Positions 41,947 to 51,453 of a DNA stretch of 53,842 nt are shown piece after piece. Source of the DNA: Streptomyces sp. Ru72. GTDB lineage: Bacteria; Actinomycetota; Actinomycetes; Streptomycetales; Streptomycetaceae. The notes beneath the pieces are model-generated. The model did not search any database and had not been told where the DNA came from. It saw only the letters and a program-made list of their open reading frames with translations. Position 1 is the first letter of the stretch. Each line of letters opens with the position of its first letter. Position numbers and translations under genes: made by a program. The stretch is from NCBI RefSeq assembly GCF_002920635.1, contig NZ_PQSR01000049.1, positions 1-53,842 on the forward strand, in the 5' to 3' direction.

Positions 41947-41978
41947 CGGTCCGGCCCTCCGGCGGGAGGGCCGGACCG
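41947..41978 (+). terminator. Strong hairpin terminator after protease gene
   Basis: CGGTCCGGCCCTCC (41947-41960) and GGAGGGCCGGACCG (41965-41978) pair perfectly over 14 bp with a GGCG loop, followed by CTCCGTTT. Confidence 0.85.
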
Positions 41979-42039
41979 CTCCGTTTCCGGGGCTGCCCGC
42001 TGGACCCGTGCACGGCCCGTCACCCTCCGCAGCGGGCGC

Positions 42040-42081
42040 GCCGTACCCCGCGCCCGCTCCGCCGTACCCCGCGCCCGCTCC
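42040..42081. repeat. Tandem 21-bp direct repeat
   Basis: GCCGTACCCCGCGCCCGCTCC occurs twice back to back (42040-42060, 42061-42081), with a partial third copy (GCCGTGCACCCGCG). It lies in the upstream region of the phosphatase gene, with no known role. Confidence 0.6.
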
Positions 42082-42157
42082 GCCGTGCACCCGCGAGCCG
42101 TCGGTCCGTGCGCTCACAGGGGCTGCGCGAGAGTCCGGGACGCGCTCTAATTGCAGA

Positions 42158-44611
42158 GTGGGCAGTGAGGGCACTGCGGGACGCAGAATGAGAACGCTGC
42201 GCGCGGAACTTGCCCTCAAGACGCTCGCGGCGGATCTTGACCCGCGCGAGCGCCTGCGACGCGTGCTCGAACAGGTGCTCGTCTTCACCGGGGCAACCCT
42301 CGCCGTCGTCTACAGTCCGGAGGAGGGCGGCGACCAGCTGACCCTCACCGAGTCGGCCGGCGTGCCGCGGACGCTGTACGGGCTGCGTGACGTCTACGCC
42401 CTCTCCGGCACGGGCCCGGCCGCCGAGGTGCACCGCTCCGGGCAGGCCAGGTGGCTCACCCCCGAGGACATCGGCCGCTGCGCCGACGCGCGCCGGATGC
42501 CCGCGGGGGACTTCTCCCTGGCCGTCCTGCCGCTGCGCGGCGGCGGATGCCTGGCCGCCGTCAGCGACGGCCCGGACGGCTTCGACACCGACGACCGCGC
42601 ATGCCTCCAGCTCTTCGCCGAGGCCGTCACCTGCCCGCCCCCGGGCGCGGTCGACACCGGAGGGCTGCCCGGCAGCTCCTTCACGCTCGACATGGACAGC
42701 GGCCGGGTGCAGGTCGACGACGAGATGCTGAGGCTGTTCGGCATCGCCACCGGCGAGTTCGACGGCCGTGTCGAGACCCTGCTCGCCCGGACCGTTCCGG
42801 AGGACCTGCCCTCCGTGATGTCCGTCGTCGAGGCCGACCACATGTCCATCGGCGACCGCGAACTGGAGTTCCGCATCCTCCAGCCCTCCGGCGAGCCGAG
42901 GTGGCTGCGGCTGCGCGGACGCCTGCAACCCGCCGGGGAGGGCCACCCGGTCCGGCTCGTCGGCACGGTCACCGACGCGTCCCAACTGCGTCCCGGCGTC
43001 AGCGACGTCACCCGCATCCAGCGGCTCGCCGCGGCCCTCGCCACCGCCGGCACCGTCCGCGACGTCAGCAGGGCCGTGGTCGCCGCCCTGCGCGGGCCCC
43101 TGCGGGCGGACCGTATCGCGCTGGCCGAGCTGGAGTCCGACCGCCTCGTCGTCACCGTCCTGGACCCGCCCGAACCGGAGGCCTGGCCGGAGCTGTGGCG
43201 CAGCGAGTGGCGTTCGGAGTGGCCCGACGCGCCCGTCCGCGCCATGCCGACCCTCGCCACGGCGCTCAGGGAGGGCCGCGCCACGATCTGGCCCGCCGGC
43301 ACCCCGCTGGAACCGGCGCTCGCCGAGGTCGGCCCCGGCGGTCTCGCCGTGCTGCCGCTGCCCGCCGGCGGGCGCATGGCCGGCGCCTGCCTCGTCGGCT
43401 GGGACAGCCCGCACGACTTCGGCCCCGACGAACGCGCCCTGCTCACCGCCGTCGCCGGTCTCGCCGGACAGGCACTCATGCGCGCCCACGCCTTCGACGC
43501 CGAGCACGAGCTGATCGGCATGCTCCAGCGCGCCCTCCTGCCGCGTCGCCTGCCGTCGCTGCCCGGAGCCGTCGCCGTCGCCCGCTACCTGCCCACCACC
43601 GCCGGTCTGGAGCTCGGCGGCGACTGGTACGACGTGATCCCCCTGCCCGACAACCACGTCGCCCTCGTCATCGGCGACGTCCAGGGCCACAGCGCCGGCG
43701 CGGCCACCCTGATGGGTCAGATGCGGACGGCGCTGCGCGCCTACGCGGCCGAGGGCCACCCCCCGGACGTCGTCGTCTCGCACGCCAACCGGCTCCTCGT
43801 GGACATGGAGTCCGACCTCTTCGCGACCTGCTGCTACGTCGACGTCGACATGGAGCAGGGCACCGCCTGGTACGTCCGCGCCGGGCACCTCCCGCCCCTG
43901 CTGCGCCACCCGGACGGCAGCACGGAGATCACCGAATCGGAGGGCGGACCGCCCCTCGGGGTCGTCACCCAGGCCGACTACCCGATGAGCCCGCTCAGGC
44001 TGCAACCCGGCACGGTCGTCGCCCTCACCACGGACGGCCTGGTCGAGTCCGCCGACGTCGACATCGAGGACGGCCTCGCACGCATCGCGGGTGAGCTGTC
44101 CGCCGCCGACCCCGCGCACCTCGGGCTCGTCGCGGACGCCCTGCTCGCCGAGGCCAACCGCAGCGACGACGTGGCGCTGCTCCTCGTGCGCTACGACGGC
44201 ATGGCGATGCTCCCGCTGCGCGAGAGCTGGACGGTGTGGCGCGTTCCCGAAGCGGTCCGGCACGCCCGCCGCTTCACCCGGCGCACCCTGCGCTCCTGGG
44301 GCGTGCGGGAGGAGACCGACACGGTGCTCCTCGTCGTCTCCGAACTCGTCACCAACGCCCTCGTCCACACCGACGGCCAGGTCCGGCTCGACCTCACCCT
44401 GTCCAACCACCGGTTGCGCGTGGCGGTCGCCGACTCCTCTCCGCGCACGCCCGTCAAGCCGACCAGCATCGGCTGGGAGGCGACGGGCGGCCGTGGCATC
44501 CTGCTCGTCGAGGCCATGTCCGACACCTGGGGGACACTCCCGGTCAGCGGCGGCAAGCAGGTGTGGGCGGACATCGTCCTCGGGCACTCGCCGGCCGACG
44601 CGCAGACCTGA
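42158..44611 (+). CDS. SpoIIE-family PP2C phosphatase with GAF, PAS and HATPase domains
   Basis: An 817-residue cytoplasmic signalling protein: N-terminal GAF (LRRVLEQVLVFTGATLAVVY), PAS-like (SSFTLDMDSGRVQVDDEMLRLFG), second GAF, then a PP2C/SpoIIE phosphatase (LGGDWYDVIPLPDNHVALVIGDVQGHSAGAATLMGQ; SDDVALLLVRY) and a C-terminal RsbW-like ATPase (VVSELVTNALVHTDG; GRGILLVEAMSDTWG). Such proteins dephosphorylate anti-anti-sigma factors and may also bind sigma or anti-anti-sigma factors. GTG 42158 lies 6 bases after TCTAAT, suggesting a leaderless mRNA; ATG 42188 is the alternative. Confidence 0.88.
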   Translation: MGSEGTAGRRMRTLRAELALKTLAADLDPRERLRRVLEQVLVFTGATLAVVYSPEEGGDQLTLTESAGVPRTLYGLRDVYALSGTGPAAEVHRSGQARWLTPEDIGRCADARRMPAGDFSLAVLPLRGGGCLAAVSDGPDGFDTDDRACLQLFAEAVTCPPPGAVDTGGLPGSSFTLDMDSGRVQVDDEMLRLFGIATGEFDGRVETLLARTVPEDLPSVMSVVEADHMSIGDRELEFRILQPSGEPRWLRLRGRLQPAGEGHPVRLVGTVTDASQLRPGVSDVTRIQRLAAALATAGTVRDVSRAVVAALRGPLRADRIALAELESDRLVVTVLDPPEPEAWPELWRSEWRSEWPDAPVRAMPTLATALREGRATIWPAGTPLEPALAEVGPGGLAVLPLPAGGRMAGACLVGWDSPHDFGPDERALLTAVAGLAGQALMRAHAFDAEHELIGMLQRALLPRRLPSLPGAVAVARYLPTTAGLELGGDWYDVIPLPDNHVALVIGDVQGHSAGAATLMGQMRTALRAYAAEGHPPDVVVSHANRLLVDMESDLFATCCYVDVDMEQGTAWYVRAGHLPPLLRHPDGSTEITESEGGPPLGVVTQADYPMSPLRLQPGTVVALTTDGLVESADVDIEDGLARIAGELSAADPAHLGLVADALLAEANRSDDVALLLVRYDGMAMLPLRESWTVWRVPEAVRHARRFTRRTLRSWGVREETDTVLLVVSELVTNALVHTDGQVRLDLTLSNHRLRVAVADSSPRTPVKPTSIGWEATGGRGILLVEAMSDTWGTLPVSGGKQVWADIVLGHSPADAQT

Positions 44612-44632
44612 CCTGGATGACACCCTGGTGCC

Positions 44633-45154
44633 GTGCGCCTGCTCATGATGTCCGACACCCACCTCCCCAAGCGCGCGAAGGCGCTGCCCGCGCCGCTGCT
44701 CGCCGAACTCGCGCGCGCCGACGTCGTGATCCACGCCGGCGACTGGGTGGACGTCGCCACCCTCGACCTGCTGCAGAGCCGGTCCGCCCGGCTGATCGGC
44801 GTGTACGGCAACAACGACGGCCCCGCCCTGCGCGCCCGGCTCCCCGAAGTCGCCCGCGCCGACCTCGACGGCCTGCGCCTCGGCGTCGTCCACGAGACGG
44901 GACCCGCCCAGGGCCGGGAACGCCGCTGTGCCGACCGGTTCCCGGACCTCGACGTGCTGGTGTTCGGCCACAGCCACATCCCCTGGGACACCACCACGGA
45001 CACCGGCCTGCGCCTGCTCAACCCCGGCTCCCCGACCGACCGCCGCCGCCAGCCCCACTGCACGTACATGACGGCCACCGTGACCGGCGGCGAACTGACG
45101 GACGTCCGGCTGCACCGGCTGCCCCCGCGCACCGGAAAACCAGTGGAGTCCTGA
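44633..45154 (+). CDS. YfcE/MJ0936-type metallophosphoesterase
   Basis: A 173-residue calcineurin-like phosphoesterase with all metal motifs: MMSDTHLPK, VIHAGDWVD, VYGNNDG, LGVVHETG and VFGHSHIPW, ending LLNPGSPTDRR. The YfcE group has phosphodiesterase activity on artificial substrates and unclear natural ones. GTG start at 44633, 21 bases after the phosphatase stop, suggesting an operon; no good ribosome site is seen. Confidence 0.88.
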   Translation: MRLLMMSDTHLPKRAKALPAPLLAELARADVVIHAGDWVDVATLDLLQSRSARLIGVYGNNDGPALRARLPEVARADLDGLRLGVVHETGPAQGRERRCADRFPDLDVLVFGHSHIPWDTTTDTGLRLLNPGSPTDRRRQPHCTYMTATVTGGELTDVRLHRLPPRTGKPVES

Positions 45155-45171
45155 CGACCCGTTCGGGTGAG

Positions 45172-46095
45172 ATGGGCCGGGTGCTGATCGATGCCGACCT
45201 CGTACGCCGTCTGCTGGCGGCCCAGTTCCCGCGATGGACCCACCTGCCGATCGCACCGGTGGCCCGCTCCGGTCTGGACAACGCGACCTTCCACCTCGGT
45301 GAGGAGCTGTCCGTACGCCTCCCGCGCTACCCGCACTGGGCCGGTCAGGTCGAGCGGGAGCAGACCTGGCTGCCCCGGCTCGCGCCCCATCTGCCGCTGC
45401 CCGTCAGCGAACCCGTCGCCAAGGGGGAACCCGGCGAGGGCTACCCCTACCCTTGGTCCGTCTACCGCTGGCTGGACGGCGAGACGGCCACCCCCGAGGG
45501 CCTCGCCGACCCCCGCCGCACCGCACTCGACCTGGCCGCGTTCCTGACCGCTCTCCAGGCGATCGATCCCACGGGCGGTCCCGCTCCCGAGCAGAGCAAC
45601 GCCTTCCGGGGCGTTCCGATGGGCGACGAGCGGGACTCGCTCGCCTCCGAGGCACGGGTACGGCCCAAGATCGAGGCGCTGAAACGGTCCGGCCTGATCG
45701 ATGCCGACGCGGTGACGGAGGTCTGGGAGGCGGCCCTCGCCGCGCCCGCCTGGGACCGGCCGCCCGTCTGGGTCCATGGAGACCTCTCGGTCGGCAACCT
45801 GCTCGCCGTGGACGGCCGGCTGAGCGCCGTCATCGACTTCGGCACCCTCGCCGTCGCCGACCCCGCGGTCGACCTGCTCGTCGCCTGGAAGTTCCTGCCC
45901 GACGAGGTGCGCGGCGACTTCCGGGCCGCGCTCGGTGTCGACGAGGCCACCTGGGCCCGTGGCCGGGGCTGGGCCCTCGCGGGCTCCCTGCCGGTGCCCG
46001 ACGACCCGTACTACCGGCAGGACCCGGCCAGGGTGCGCGCCGCCCTGCACCAACTGGAGCAGCTCATCGCCGACCACAGGAGTGAGCGCGCCTGA
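45172..46095 (+). CDS. APH-fold phosphotransferase
   Basis: A 307-residue kinase-like protein. The N lobe is PVARSGLDNATFHLGEELSVRLPR; the catalytic loop is WVHGDLSVGNLL and the metal motif VIDFGTLAVADPAVDLL. The YRWLDGETA linker is typical of macrolide/aminoglycoside phosphotransferase-related proteins. The substrate is unknown. The ATG at 45172 sits 17 bases after the phosphoesterase stop, so the three genes from 42158 may form one unit; upstream frame extension is antisense-like. Confidence 0.82.
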   Translation: MGRVLIDADLVRRLLAAQFPRWTHLPIAPVARSGLDNATFHLGEELSVRLPRYPHWAGQVEREQTWLPRLAPHLPLPVSEPVAKGEPGEGYPYPWSVYRWLDGETATPEGLADPRRTALDLAAFLTALQAIDPTGGPAPEQSNAFRGVPMGDERDSLASEARVRPKIEALKRSGLIDADAVTEVWEAALAAPAWDRPPVWVHGDLSVGNLLAVDGRLSAVIDFGTLAVADPAVDLLVAWKFLPDEVRGDFRAALGVDEATWARGRGWALAGSLPVPDDPYYRQDPARVRAALHQLEQLIADHRSERA

Positions 46096-46166
46096 AAATC
46101 CGTTGCTGTCACCGCCGCGGTCCTGCTGGACTGCACGGGACAGAGTCGTCGAACCGAGGAGCCCCC

Positions 46167-46277
46167 ATGCGCACAGCGTTCATGTCCACCCGGCACGAAA
46201 CCAGCACCCTCCCTAAGGACATGACGCTCTGTGCCCACGCTGAACCTGGGAATCCTCGCGCACGTAGACGCGGGTAA
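46167..46277 (+). CDS. Short upstream ORF overlapping the OtrA-like start (candidate leader)
   Basis: A 36-codon ORF with a strong GAGGAG five bases before its ATG, ending TAA at 46275-46277, 44 bases inside the next gene in another frame. The peptide begins MRTAFMSTRHETSTLPKD. Translation of it would interfere with or couple to initiation of the resistance-type gene, as in known leader-peptide attenuation. Not proven coding; the strong ribosome site is the main support. Confidence 0.4.
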   Translation: MRTAFMSTRHETSTLPKDMTLCAHAEPGNPRARRRG

Positions 46278-48243
46278 GACAAGCCTCACCGAGCGGCTGC
46301 TGCACGCCGCCGGAGTGATCGACGAGATCGGCAGCGTCGACGACGGCAGCACCCAGACCGACACCCTCGCGCTGGAGAGACAGCGCGGCATCACCATCAA
46401 GTCCGCCGTCGTCTCGTTCGCGCTCGACGATGTCACCGTCAACCTGATCGACACCCCCGGCCACCCCGACTTCATCGCCGAGGTCGAGCGGGTGCTGGGT
46501 GTGCTCGACGGCGCGGTGCTCGTCGTCTCCGCGGTGGAGGGCGTCCAGGCCCAGACACGCATCCTGATGCGCACCCTGCGACGGCTGCGGATCCCCACCC
46601 TCGTCTTCGTCAACAAGATCGACCGCGGCGGCGCGCACGACGGCCGGACCCTCACCGCCCTGGCCGAGCGCCTCACCCCGTCGATGGTCCCGATGGGACG
46701 GCCGTACGGACTCGGCACCCGCGACGCGCACGTGGTGCCGTACGACACCCACGACACCGCGTTCACCGCACGGCTGCTCGACGTCCTCGCCGAGCACGAC
46801 GAGGGGCTGCTGGCCGCGTACGTCGAGGACGCGGTGTCCTCCGAGCGGCTGCGCCGCGCCCTCGTCGAGCAGACCCGGCACGCCCTGGTGCACCCCGTGT
46901 TCTTCGGCTCGGCGATCACGGGAGCGGGTGTGCGCGAGCTGATCGGCGGTCTCACGGAACTGCTGCCGGCCGCCGAGGACGACACCGAGGGACCTGCCTC
47001 CGGCACCGTCTTCAAGGTCGAGCGGGGACCGGCGGGGGAGAAGATCGCGTACGCGCGGGTGTTCTCCGGGACCCTGCGGACCCGCGACCGGCTGGTGTTC
47101 CGTGACGGACGTGAGGGCAAGGTCACCGCGATCAGCGTCTTCCACCGGGGCGGAGCGGACCGCGAGGCATCGGTGGCGGCGGGCCGTATCGGCAAGCTGT
47201 GGGGCCTGGCCGACGTCCGTATCGGCGACACCTTCGGCGAGGCGCCGAACGCCGGGCAGCCCGCGCAGCACTTCTCACCGCCCACCCTGGAGACCGTCGT
47301 CGTCCCCGCCCGCCCGCGTGACAGGGGAGCGCTGCACCTCGCGCTCACACAGCTCGCCGAACAGGACCCGCTCATCGCGCTGCGGCAGGACGAGCTCCGC
47401 CAGGAGATCTCCGTCTCCCTGTACGGCGAGGTCCAGAAGGAGGTGATCCAGGCGACCCTGGCCGAGGAGTACGGACTTGCCGTCACCTTCCGCGAGACGA
47501 CGCCGCTGTGTGTCGAACGACCCGTCGGCACGGGCGCGGCGGTCGAGTTCAACAAGAAGGATCCCAACCCCTTCCTGGCCACCGTGGGACTGCGCATCGA
47601 CCCCACCCCGGTCGGCGCGGGCGTCACGTTCCGTCTGGAGGTGGAGCTCGGATCGATGCCGTACGCCTTCTTCAAGGCGGTGGAGGACACGGTGAACGAG
47701 ACCCTGGCACAGGGCCTGCACGGCTGGCAGGTGACGGACTGCACGGTCACCATGACCCACTCGGGCTACTCGCCGCGGCAGAGCCACGCCCACCAGGGCT
47801 TCGACAAGAGCATGTCGAGCACGGGCGCGGACTTCCGGGGCCTGACCCCGCTGGTCGTGGTGACCGCGCTCCGGCGGGCGGGTACCCGTGTGTACGAGCC
47901 GATGCACCGCTTCCGGATCGAGGCCCCGGCGGACACGCTCGGCGCACTGCTGCCGGTTCTCACCCGGTTGCGTGCGGTGCCGGGGACCACCTCACTGCGC
48001 GGGCGCACCTGTGTTCTCGAGGGCCGGGTGCCTGCCGCCCAGGTGCACGAGCTGGAGCAGACGCTGCCGGGGCTGACCCACGGCGAGGGCGAGCTGGAGT
48101 CCGCGTTCGACCACTACGCCCCGGTGACCGGTGGCGCGGTGCCGAGCCGCCCGCGCACCGACCACAACCCGCTCGACCGGGAGGAGTACCTGCTGCGGGT
48201 GATGCGGAGGGTGCCGGGGCGCGCGGCGGGCGTGCCGTCCTGA
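46231..48243 (+). CDS. otrA: Tetracycline-resistance ribosomal protection GTPase (OtrA/TetM family)
   Basis: A 670-residue EF-G-like GTPase. G1 is AHVDAGKTSL, G2 region RQRGITIKSA, G3 DTPGHPD and G4 NKID; domains II-V follow, and the C-terminus LDREEYLLRVMRRVPGR matches OtrA. These proteins dislodge tetracyclines from the 30S A site. Domain IV begins EVQKEVIQATLAEEYGLAVTF. GTG start at 46231 with AAGGA eleven bases upstream. No tetracycline biosynthesis genes are in the window, so it may be a stand-alone resistance or translation factor. Confidence 0.9.
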   Translation: MPTLNLGILAHVDAGKTSLTERLLHAAGVIDEIGSVDDGSTQTDTLALERQRGITIKSAVVSFALDDVTVNLIDTPGHPDFIAEVERVLGVLDGAVLVVSAVEGVQAQTRILMRTLRRLRIPTLVFVNKIDRGGAHDGRTLTALAERLTPSMVPMGRPYGLGTRDAHVVPYDTHDTAFTARLLDVLAEHDEGLLAAYVEDAVSSERLRRALVEQTRHALVHPVFFGSAITGAGVRELIGGLTELLPAAEDDTEGPASGTVFKVERGPAGEKIAYARVFSGTLRTRDRLVFRDGREGKVTAISVFHRGGADREASVAAGRIGKLWGLADVRIGDTFGEAPNAGQPAQHFSPPTLETVVVPARPRDRGALHLALTQLAEQDPLIALRQDELRQEISVSLYGEVQKEVIQATLAEEYGLAVTFRETTPLCVERPVGTGAAVEFNKKDPNPFLATVGLRIDPTPVGAGVTFRLEVELGSMPYAFFKAVEDTVNETLAQGLHGWQVTDCTVTMTHSGYSPRQSHAHQGFDKSMSSTGADFRGLTPLVVVTALRRAGTRVYEPMHRFRIEAPADTLGALLPVLTRLRAVPGTTSLRGRTCVLEGRVPAAQVHELEQTLPGLTHGEGELESAFDHYAPVTGGAVPSRPRTDHNPLDREEYLLRVMRRVPGRAAGVPS

Positions 48244-48306
48244 ACACGGCGAACACATCGCAGGGTGCACGGGTGTTGACATAGGTCGTAAAGCGCCGCG
48301 AGTGTA

Positions 48307-50181
48307 ATGTACATGGCAAAGTTACGTGTGCGTCTGTGCGGCGTTCTCGTGGCTCTCACCGGCCTCCTGGCGGCCCCGGGCGCACGGCCCGCGGCCGCCG
48401 ACTCCCTTCCCGACTCCCTCTGGTTCGACGCCCAGGCGTCCGCCACCCTCACCGTCCAGGGCGGCCGCTTCACCGACGGCCTCGGCCGCGAGGTCGTGCT
48501 GCGCGGCTACAACGTCTCCGGCGAGACCAAGCTGGAGGAGAACGGCGGACTGCCGTTCGCCTCCGTCGCCGACGCCCGGAGGTCGGCGAACGCGCTGCGC
48601 ACCCTCGGCGGCGGCAACACGGTCCGCTTCCTGCTCTCCTGGGCCCACGCCGAGCCGGTGCGCGGCCAGGTGGACACCGCCTACCTCTCCGCCGTCACCG
48701 ACCAGATGCGCGCGTTCCTCGACGCCGGTATCCGCGTCTACCCCGACTTCCACCAGGACCTCTACTCCCGCCATCTCTTCGACCAGGGCAGCTGGTACAC
48801 CGGCGACGGCGCCCCCGAGTGGGCCGTGGAAGCCGGGAACTACCCCGCCGAGTCCTGCGGGGTCTGCCTGTTCTGGGGCCAGAACATCACCCAGAACCAG
48901 GCGGTGACGAAGGCGTCGTACGACTTCTGGCACGACGCGTACGGGGTGCAGGACGCCTTCCTCGCCACCGCGCAGAAGACGATGGCGTACATCCAGCAGC
49001 ACCTGGCCGAGGACGAGTTCGCGCGAGTCGTCGGCTTCGACCCGTTCAACGAGCCCTACGCCGGCACCTACGACTCCGGGCAGACCAGCCGCGCCTGGGA
49101 ACGGGACGTCCTCTGGCCGTTCTACGCCAGGTTCCGCGCGCGGATGGACGCGGCGGGTTGGCAGGACAAGCCCGCCTTCGTGGAGCCCAACCTCTTCTGG
49201 AACGCCAACATCGCCGGCCAGAAGCAGCAGGGCGGACTCCTCGACGCCGGCACGATCGGTCCCCGGTACGTCTTCAACACCCACTTCTACGACCAGAAGG
49301 CCATCTCCGGCATCCTCATGTGGGGCAAGGCGGGCGACGGGCAGTACGCGACGGACTTCGGCACGGTGCGCGCCCGGGCCGGCGCCCTGGGCACCTCCGC
49401 GATCGTCAGCGAGTTCGGCCACCCGCTGTCCGGCTCCGTCGCCGACAAGGCGCCGACCGTGCTGAAGGCGATGTACCAGGCGCTCGACTCCCATGTGAAA
49501 GGCGCGAGTTGGTGGTCGGACCCGGCGGACTCCGGCCCGGTCCTCTCCGGCACGCAGTGGCAGTGGGACCTCTACAACGGCCGCCACCACGAGCTGATGA
49601 ACGGCAACCCCGACAAGGTCCTCACCTCCGGTGACGCCTGGAACGACGAGGACCTCTCCGCCGTCGCCCTCGACGACTCGGGCGCCCCGGTGCTGCGCCA
49701 GGACGCCCGGCTGCTGGACCGGCTCTACCCGAGCGCGACCGCCGGTAGGACGGTGGCCTTCACCTACGAGGACCGCTCCCGGGACGGCTCGACGACGCTG
49801 ACCTGGAACCCGGTTCCGAGTTCGCTGCCGAACGTGGCACGGCTGGTCGGTTCGGGGCAGTACGGGCTGTACGTGTGGCGGTCGAACGGCTCGGCGGCGC
49901 CCACGGAACTGCACCTGCCGGCCTCCTTCCCGGCCGCGTCCACCACGGTGGTCTCCGACCTCGGCAGCACTGCGGGCCTGCCCGCCTACACCAGGTCGGC
50001 CGCTGTGGCCGTGGCGAACGAGCCGGGCGGCACGGGAAGCAGGCGGCTGCTGCTGACCGCCTCCGACACGGGCGCCGTGCACTACGCACTGGTGACGAAC
50101 GGTGCCACGACTCCGTCCGCGTCCCTGCTGAGCGCGGCGCGGACGGAGCTCGCGGCGTGGGCGGCGAAGGAGTTCAGCTAG
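48307..50181 (+). CDS. Secreted GH5 glycosidase, endoglycosylceramidase-like
   Basis: A 624-residue exported enzyme; signal peptide RLCGVLVALTGLLAAPGARPAAA. The TIM barrel has VRFLLSWAHAEPVRG, YPDFHQDLYSRHLF, the acid/base Glu in FDPFNEPY (~249) and the nucleophile Glu in AIVSEFGHP (~369), the pattern of GH5 endoglycoceramidases, which cleave glycolipids. A C-terminal beta-sandwich (~470-624) follows. A perfect TTGACA at 48276-48281 could be a -35, though a matching -10 is unclear. Its 3' end overlaps the convergent YncE-like gene by 8 bases. Confidence 0.87.
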   Translation: MYMAKLRVRLCGVLVALTGLLAAPGARPAAADSLPDSLWFDAQASATLTVQGGRFTDGLGREVVLRGYNVSGETKLEENGGLPFASVADARRSANALRTLGGGNTVRFLLSWAHAEPVRGQVDTAYLSAVTDQMRAFLDAGIRVYPDFHQDLYSRHLFDQGSWYTGDGAPEWAVEAGNYPAESCGVCLFWGQNITQNQAVTKASYDFWHDAYGVQDAFLATAQKTMAYIQQHLAEDEFARVVGFDPFNEPYAGTYDSGQTSRAWERDVLWPFYARFRARMDAAGWQDKPAFVEPNLFWNANIAGQKQQGGLLDAGTIGPRYVFNTHFYDQKAISGILMWGKAGDGQYATDFGTVRARAGALGTSAIVSEFGHPLSGSVADKAPTVLKAMYQALDSHVKGASWWSDPADSGPVLSGTQWQWDLYNGRHHELMNGNPDKVLTSGDAWNDEDLSAVALDDSGAPVLRQDARLLDRLYPSATAGRTVAFTYEDRSRDGSTTLTWNPVPSSLPNVARLVGSGQYGLYVWRSNGSAAPTELHLPASFPAASTTVVSDLGSTAGLPAYTRSAAVAVANEPGGTGSRRLLLTASDTGAVHYALVTNGATTPSASLLSAARTELAAWAAKEFS

Positions 50182-51424
50182 CGGACGGGCCGGTCCAGTC
50201 GGCGGGGACGTGTGCGAGGCGCACCCGCTGCGGGTGGTCTCCGACCGGGACCGAGACCACCTTCCGGCCCGTCGCGAAGTCGATCGCGGTGACCTGGTCG
50301 GCACCGCTCTCGGAGATGATGCAGTCCTTGCCGTCACCGCTCACCGTGGCCCAGTAGGGCTTGGAGGCGGTGACGAGCGGGCCCTCCTGGAGGGTGGCGC
50401 GGTCCACCACGGTCGCGTAGTCGTCCATGGTGCCCGCGACGCACAGCTTGGTGCCCGCCGGGTTCATCGAGATGCCGTGGTGCCGTGAGTCGTTGACCCA
50501 CGTCGTACGGTCCTCGCTGGTCGCCGGGTTCTTCGGCAGGGTCTTCACCCGGGTGATCTTGTCGGTGGCCACGTCGTACTCCAGGAAGCCGTTGAAGAAC
50601 GACACCTGGAAGTAGAGCGTGGACTCGTCGGGGGTGAAGACGGCGGGCCGGACCGCGTCGGAGAAGCTCTTGAGCCCGATCGCGTCCAGCCGGTCGCGCA
50701 TGTCGATGGTCCTCACCTGTCTGAAGGTGGTGGCGTCCACGACCGTGATGTGGCGGTCGCCCTTCGTCCAGTCCAGGGACGGGTCGTCGAGCGAGGTGTT
50801 GACGTCGCCGATCGCCATGTTCCAGATGTACTTGCCGTCCTTGGTGAAGATGTTCTCGTGCGGCTTGTCACCGGTGGCGAACTCGCCCAGTTGTTTACCG
50901 GTGTCGATGTCCAGTACCTGCACCTTGTTGGCCGTGGAGGCGGAGACGGCGACCCGAGTGCCGTCGGGGGAGACCGCCATGTGGTCGGCTCGGTAACCCG
51001 CCACGGGGAAACGCCAGTTGATCTTCCCGGTGGCGAGATCGATGGAGACGACGTCCGCGAAGCTCGGCCTGGAGACGACCATCGACCTGCCGTCCGGCGT
51101 GGAGTACATGTCGTCCACGAACTGGTCGTGGCCCTCGCCGACGCTGTTGCGGATGGCCATGAAGTAGATCCACTTGATGGGATCGGCGTTGATCTCCTTC
51201 AGCCGCGCCTCCTTGTCGGGGATCACGTTGACGCGGCCGATCCTCGCGAAGTCGCCGCTGGACTTGATGACATCGGCGGTGCCGTCCCAGTTGTCGCCCA
51301 CGAACATCACCTCGCGCAGCGAGGAGGCGGAGTCCTGCGCGGCGGCGGCCGTCGCGGTGCCGCCCGTGGTCAGGGCCAGGGCGGCGGCGAGGGAGAAGAG
51401 GTGCCGGGATCTGAGAACAGGCAT
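50174..51424 (-). CDS. Secreted YncE-like seven-bladed beta-propeller
   Basis: A 416-residue exported protein; signal peptide LRSRHLFSLAAALALTTGGTATA. Repeated blades include SFADVVSIDLATGKINWRFPVAG, ADHMAVSPDGTRVAVSAST, NKVQVLDIDTGKQLGEFATGD and ADQVTAIDFATGRKVVSVPVGDHPQRV, the surface-layer/YVTN style of propeller. A binding or scaffold role is expected; no active site is visible. The ATG at 51424 has AGGGA upstream. It is divergent from a TetR regulator with palindromes between, so it is a likely target. Confidence 0.85.
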   Translation of the reverse strand: MPVLRSRHLFSLAAALALTTGGTATAAAAQDSASSLREVMFVGDNWDGTADVIKSSGDFARIGRVNVIPDKEARLKEINADPIKWIYFMAIRNSVGEGHDQFVDDMYSTPDGRSMVVSRPSFADVVSIDLATGKINWRFPVAGYRADHMAVSPDGTRVAVSASTANKVQVLDIDTGKQLGEFATGDKPHENIFTKDGKYIWNMAIGDVNTSLDDPSLDWTKGDRHITVVDATTFRQVRTIDMRDRLDAIGLKSFSDAVRPAVFTPDESTLYFQVSFFNGFLEYDVATDKITRVKTLPKNPATSEDRTTWVNDSRHHGISMNPAGTKLCVAGTMDDYATVVDRATLQEGPLVTASKPYWATVSGDGKDCIISESGADQVTAIDFATGRKVVSVPVGDHPQRVRLAHVPADWTGPSAS

Positions 51425-51453
51425 GGTGGGGTCCCTGTCTTGGGGTGGAAGTC

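Noticed and set aside
42020..45256. Long open frame on the minus strand (about 1,080 codons)
   Set aside because: Antisense to the SpoIIE-type phosphatase and phosphoesterase; no recognisable domain or start signal.
48276..48308. Standard promoter TTGACA plus TGTAAT for the GH5 gene
   Set aside because: The spacing is about 21 bases, too long for a normal sigma-70-type promoter; only the -35 is convincing.
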